Origin: an uncultured Flavobacteriales bacterium
Lineage (GTDB): Bacteria; Bacteroidota; Bacteroidia; Flavobacteriales_D; Sanyastnellaceae
Assembly: GCA_937996585.1 (NCBI GenBank)
Contig: CALKUW010000064.1
Coordinates: forward strand, 1-9,089
Length of the DNA: 9,089 bases
Reading direction: 5' to 3'
Of the stretch, positions 6,858-9,089 are shown piece after piece. Each line of letters starts with the position of its first letter. Position 1 is the stretch's first letter. Made by a program: the position numbers and the translations under genes. The notes under the pieces are model-generated. The model was not told the DNA's origin. It saw nothing but the letters and a program-made list of their open reading frames with translations, and searched no databases.

Positions 6858-8455
6858 ATCGGGTTTCGGCATACTTGGGCATCGCGCTGCTCGCCCTGCT
6901 GTCATCCTGCCGCAGCGAGCCCATTACGTGGCGCGCACCCTTGCACGACGTCATCTTTCTCAACGACACCCTGTCCTGGGCAGACCAGGTCCCGGATACG
7001 CTGTGGACGGAAGGCGACCAGGGATTGATGCTTCAAGCCACCACCCGTCGGTCGCTGCTCGGCCCGTCGGATTGGCTGCCGTCCCTGGACACCTCATGGA
7101 GCACCACATTCACCCTGCCGTTCATCGGAGGCCCCATTCCCGTGGCGCCCGGTGCTGAGATCTGGGCGGAGCAGGAGGTGGTCAACCTGGACCTGCCCGA
7201 TGTTGAGATCCGGCGTGTGCGACTGGGCGGTGGCACGCTGTCCCTCTCGGTGTCATCCACCGTGGGCGGGGCATTGGCCTTGCGCTATCGTTTGGAAGGC
7301 GCCCAATTCCCGCCATCCACGAACGGGGGGAGCGGCGATTTCGAGGTGCTCGTTCCCGCCGGGGAAACCGCGGTGCTGACGGTTCCCCTCGAAGGCGTGG
7401 AAATCGACCTCACCGGTTCCGACGGTCTGCAGTGGAACAGGTTGGCGACTTCCTGGGTTGTCGGAGTGCCCGCCTCCGCCTCCGGGGAAGTGGGGCTGTT
7501 CGGTAGCGACGAACTGAGTCTCGAAGTGGCCTTCTCCGGTGTTGAATTGGCGCAGGTGGAGGGACGGTTCGATGAGCGCCCGATCGCCATCGCTGAGGAG
7601 GCCTCCATCGGTAACCAGGAGGTCTGGTCCTCCGCACAGGTGGGGTGGAGCGGACTCGAAGTCGACCTCGATTTCCACAACACCACGGGGCTCGATTACG
7701 CGTTGACACTGGCGTCCATTGCCCGGGTGGAGGCATCGGGTGATCAGACGGAACTCGTGGACGACGCCCTTGGCCAGACCATCTTCCTTCCGCGGGCCAC
7801 GGTTTCCGGTCAAGGATCCATGGACGGCTGGGCCATATACCCAACCGTTGCGGCACTGTCCCTCGGTACAGGGGAGGGCAACCTGCTCGATTTCATGGCT
7901 ACGGTGCCCGAATCCTACCGCCTGGAAGGAAACGCCGTCATCAACCCGCTCGGCGACGTCTCCGGCGGGTTTGATCGCATCGACCTGACCCGGCTGCCCG
8001 AATGGGCACTGACGGTACGCGCCCCACTGTTGCTGGGCCCAAGCGCCGTGACGTGGGTGGATACGCTGCGGCCCCTGTTGCCCGAGGGCATCGGTTTTCA
8101 GGGCGAACTGGTGCTGACGGTGCACAACGACCTGCCCCTCGGTGCCGAAGTGACCATGGAGTTGGTGGACCTTCCCGAATCCTTCCAGTGGCTCGAGGAT
8201 GCAGGCTGGCCGGGCGAGGATTGGAGGCAATTCGACCCGTTTTCCCTGGGGCCCGGTGCGGCATCATCCCCCCAGCAGGAGCAGGAAATCCGAATCGGGA
8301 TCAGTGGAAACCAATTCGACGCCCTGCGCCTCGGCGCCGGCTTGAGGTTGTCCGCGCAATTCGCCACGGCAGAACCCGAAGCGCAATTTGATGCAGGTCA
8401 GCGCGTTGTCGTTCGTGGTCACCTCCAAGGTGACGCCATCATTTCCATCGAATGA
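6854..8455 (+). CDS. Outer-membrane-type lipoprotein of unknown function
   Basis: 533 residues from GTG at 6854, which forms GTGA with the previous stop. A start further upstream at GTG 6821 is rejected because it would put 11 polar residues before the signal and overlap more. The signal is NRVSAYLGIALLALLSSC with lipobox LSSC, lipidated Cys19; the next residues are RSEP, with no clear inner-membrane retention signal. The rest is all-beta in look, rich in alternating hydrophobic strands (for example GTLSLSVSSTVGGALALRYRL and ELVLTVHNDLPLGAEVTMELVD), with few Cys and no enzyme motif. I do not recognise a named domain. From memory, lipoproteins of this size and look are often followed in Bacteroidota by a DUF5723-type beta-barrel gene, which fits the next gene. 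Its stop overlaps that gene's ATG by four bases. Confidence 0.82.
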   Translation: MNRVSAYLGIALLALLSSCRSEPITWRAPLHDVIFLNDTLSWADQVPDTLWTEGDQGLMLQATTRRSLLGPSDWLPSLDTSWSTTFTLPFIGGPIPVAPGAEIWAEQEVVNLDLPDVEIRRVRLGGGTLSLSVSSTVGGALALRYRLEGAQFPPSTNGGSGDFEVLVPAGETAVLTVPLEGVEIDLTGSDGLQWNRLATSWVVGVPASASGEVGLFGSDELSLEVAFSGVELAQVEGRFDERPIAIAEEASIGNQEVWSSAQVGWSGLEVDLDFHNTTGLDYALTLASIARVEASGDQTELVDDALGQTIFLPRATVSGQGSMDGWAIYPTVAALSLGTGEGNLLDFMATVPESYRLEGNAVINPLGDVSGGFDRIDLTRLPEWALTVRAPLLLGPSAVTWVDTLRPLLPEGIGFQGELVLTVHNDLPLGAEVTMELVDLPESFQWLEDAGWPGEDWRQFDPFSLGPGAASSPQQEQEIRIGISGNQFDALRLGAGLRLSAQFATAEPEAQFDAGQRVVVRGHLQGDAIISIE

Positions 8456-9089
8456 ATCTGCTGCGCGCTTCCCTTTTCATCCTGCTGTTCTGTACCCCCC
8501 GCCTTGCGGCAGGGCAGGACAGCATACCGGCACCGGCCATCCTCTCCATTGAAGCCTTTGCAGAAGGGCAATGGGCCTCCAATGCGGCGAGCAAATGGGC
8601 TGTCGCCGGCGCCACCTTCGGGGGAGACATCAGCGCTCCGGTGCGCTCGCTGACCGCCTTGACGCATTGGAAGGGCGGCGGCATTGCAGGGGGCATGGCC
8701 CGATCTGGTGTGGAAATCGTCATGCCCGCCATGGAATTCCTCCCTGCACCGGACAAGGGACGCTGGCGCACCGTGGTGGCACTCGAAACCGCCCGCTGGG
8801 CCGATGCAGCATGGAGCCCTGCAGCGGCCACCCTCATTTTCGGGCGGCATGGCATCGGCGACGATGGCGGCTTGGGCGGCACGCGGTACAGGCTGCAGTC
8901 GGCGACCACGCTGCGCATCGGTGGCATCAGAACACATCCGGGAACCCTACGTGGTATTCCGGTGGACTGGTCGGTGGAATGGGGTTTGCGGATGGGGGAG
9001 ACGCACCGGTCCATGACCGGCGGCACCAACGGCAGAAGCACCTACCAATGGGACGATGAAACGGCTTCCGCCTCCTTGGAGGCCATGCA
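8452..9089 (+). CDS. Exported protein, possible DUF5723-like beta-barrel, 3'-truncated
   Basis: An open frame of 212 codons starts at ATG 8452 (ATGA overlap with the lipoprotein stop) and has no stop before the window end. Translation begins MNLLRASLFILLF, a signal peptide with probable cleavage after RLAAGQ or LAA. The mature part has many Gly and aromatic residues and alternating strands: WAVAGATFGGDISAP, GRWRTVVALETARWADAAWS, ATLIFGRHGIGDDGGLGGTRY, TTLRIGGI and VDWSVEWGLRMG. This suits an outer-membrane beta-barrel N-terminal region. The segment VALETARW...W...ATLIFGRHGIG...GGTRY recalls the DUF5723 pattern seen in Bacteroidota barrels, but the match is from memory. Position, signal peptide and coupling to the upstream lipoprotein all support it as a real gene. 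The two overlapping frames at 8571-9059 and 8684-9016 are shadows. Confidence 0.75.
   Translation, partial: MNLLRASLFILLFCTPRLAAGQDSIPAPAILSIEAFAEGQWASNAASKWAVAGATFGGDISAPVRSLTALTHWKGGGIAGGMARSGVEIVMPAMEFLPAPDKGRWRTVVALETARWADAAWSPAAATLIFGRHGIGDDGGLGGTRYRLQSATTLRIGGIRTHPGTLRGIPVDWSVEWGLRMGETHRSMTGGTNGRSTYQWDDETASASLEAM

Noticed and set aside
8571..9059. A 162-codon plus-strand frame at the right end
   Set aside because: It overlaps the open frame starting at 8452, which has a signal peptide and couples to the previous gene. The 162-codon frame lacks any recognisable feature.

Overview
The window comes from a high-GC member of the Bacteroidota, probably Flavobacteriales-like. The clearest sign is a C-terminal type IX secretion (T9SS) sorting domain on a large surface protein. 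Supporting signs are the lack of Shine-Dalgarno sequences and HYR-like repeat modules ending in Asp-Thr-(Ile/Thr)-(Ala/Asp)-Pro. The lineage is an inference from these traits, not from a marker gene.

Left part (1-3112, plus strand): the 3' end of a very large, Cys-rich secreted protein. It has six HYR/Ig-like repeats, the first cut by the window edge. The last two repeats are each interrupted by a folded insert of roughly 190 residues. A Gly-rich linker and a T9SS type A sorting domain follow. A perfect 10-bp hairpin with a TTCG loop terminates this gene.

Middle (3242-4804, minus strand): a convergent gene for an exported alpha/beta-hydrolase (lipase/PGAP1-like) with a GHSMGG nucleophile elbow, a probable PPC-like beta domain and a C-terminal dockerin-like pair of calcium loops.

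Right part (4873-9089, plus strand): a tightly packed operon read divergently from the lipase. The order is dapF (diaminopimelate epimerase), a DUF4105 (Lnb N-terminal-like) membrane-anchored periplasmic protein, a 533-residue outer-membrane-type lipoprotein, and a fourth exported protein that runs off the window and may be a DUF5723-like beta-barrel. Each gene overlaps the next by exactly four bases (GTGA, GTGA, ATGA), which points to translational coupling of all four. DapF supplies meso-diaminopimelate for lysine and peptidoglycan. The DUF4105 protein has a His...Asn-Cys arrangement that could be a permuted NlpC/P60-like active site. The operon may therefore join cell-wall precursor supply to envelope proteins, but this is inference.

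No tRNA, rRNA, CRISPR array, transposase or attachment site was seen. No gene-free stretch exceeds 130 bases.
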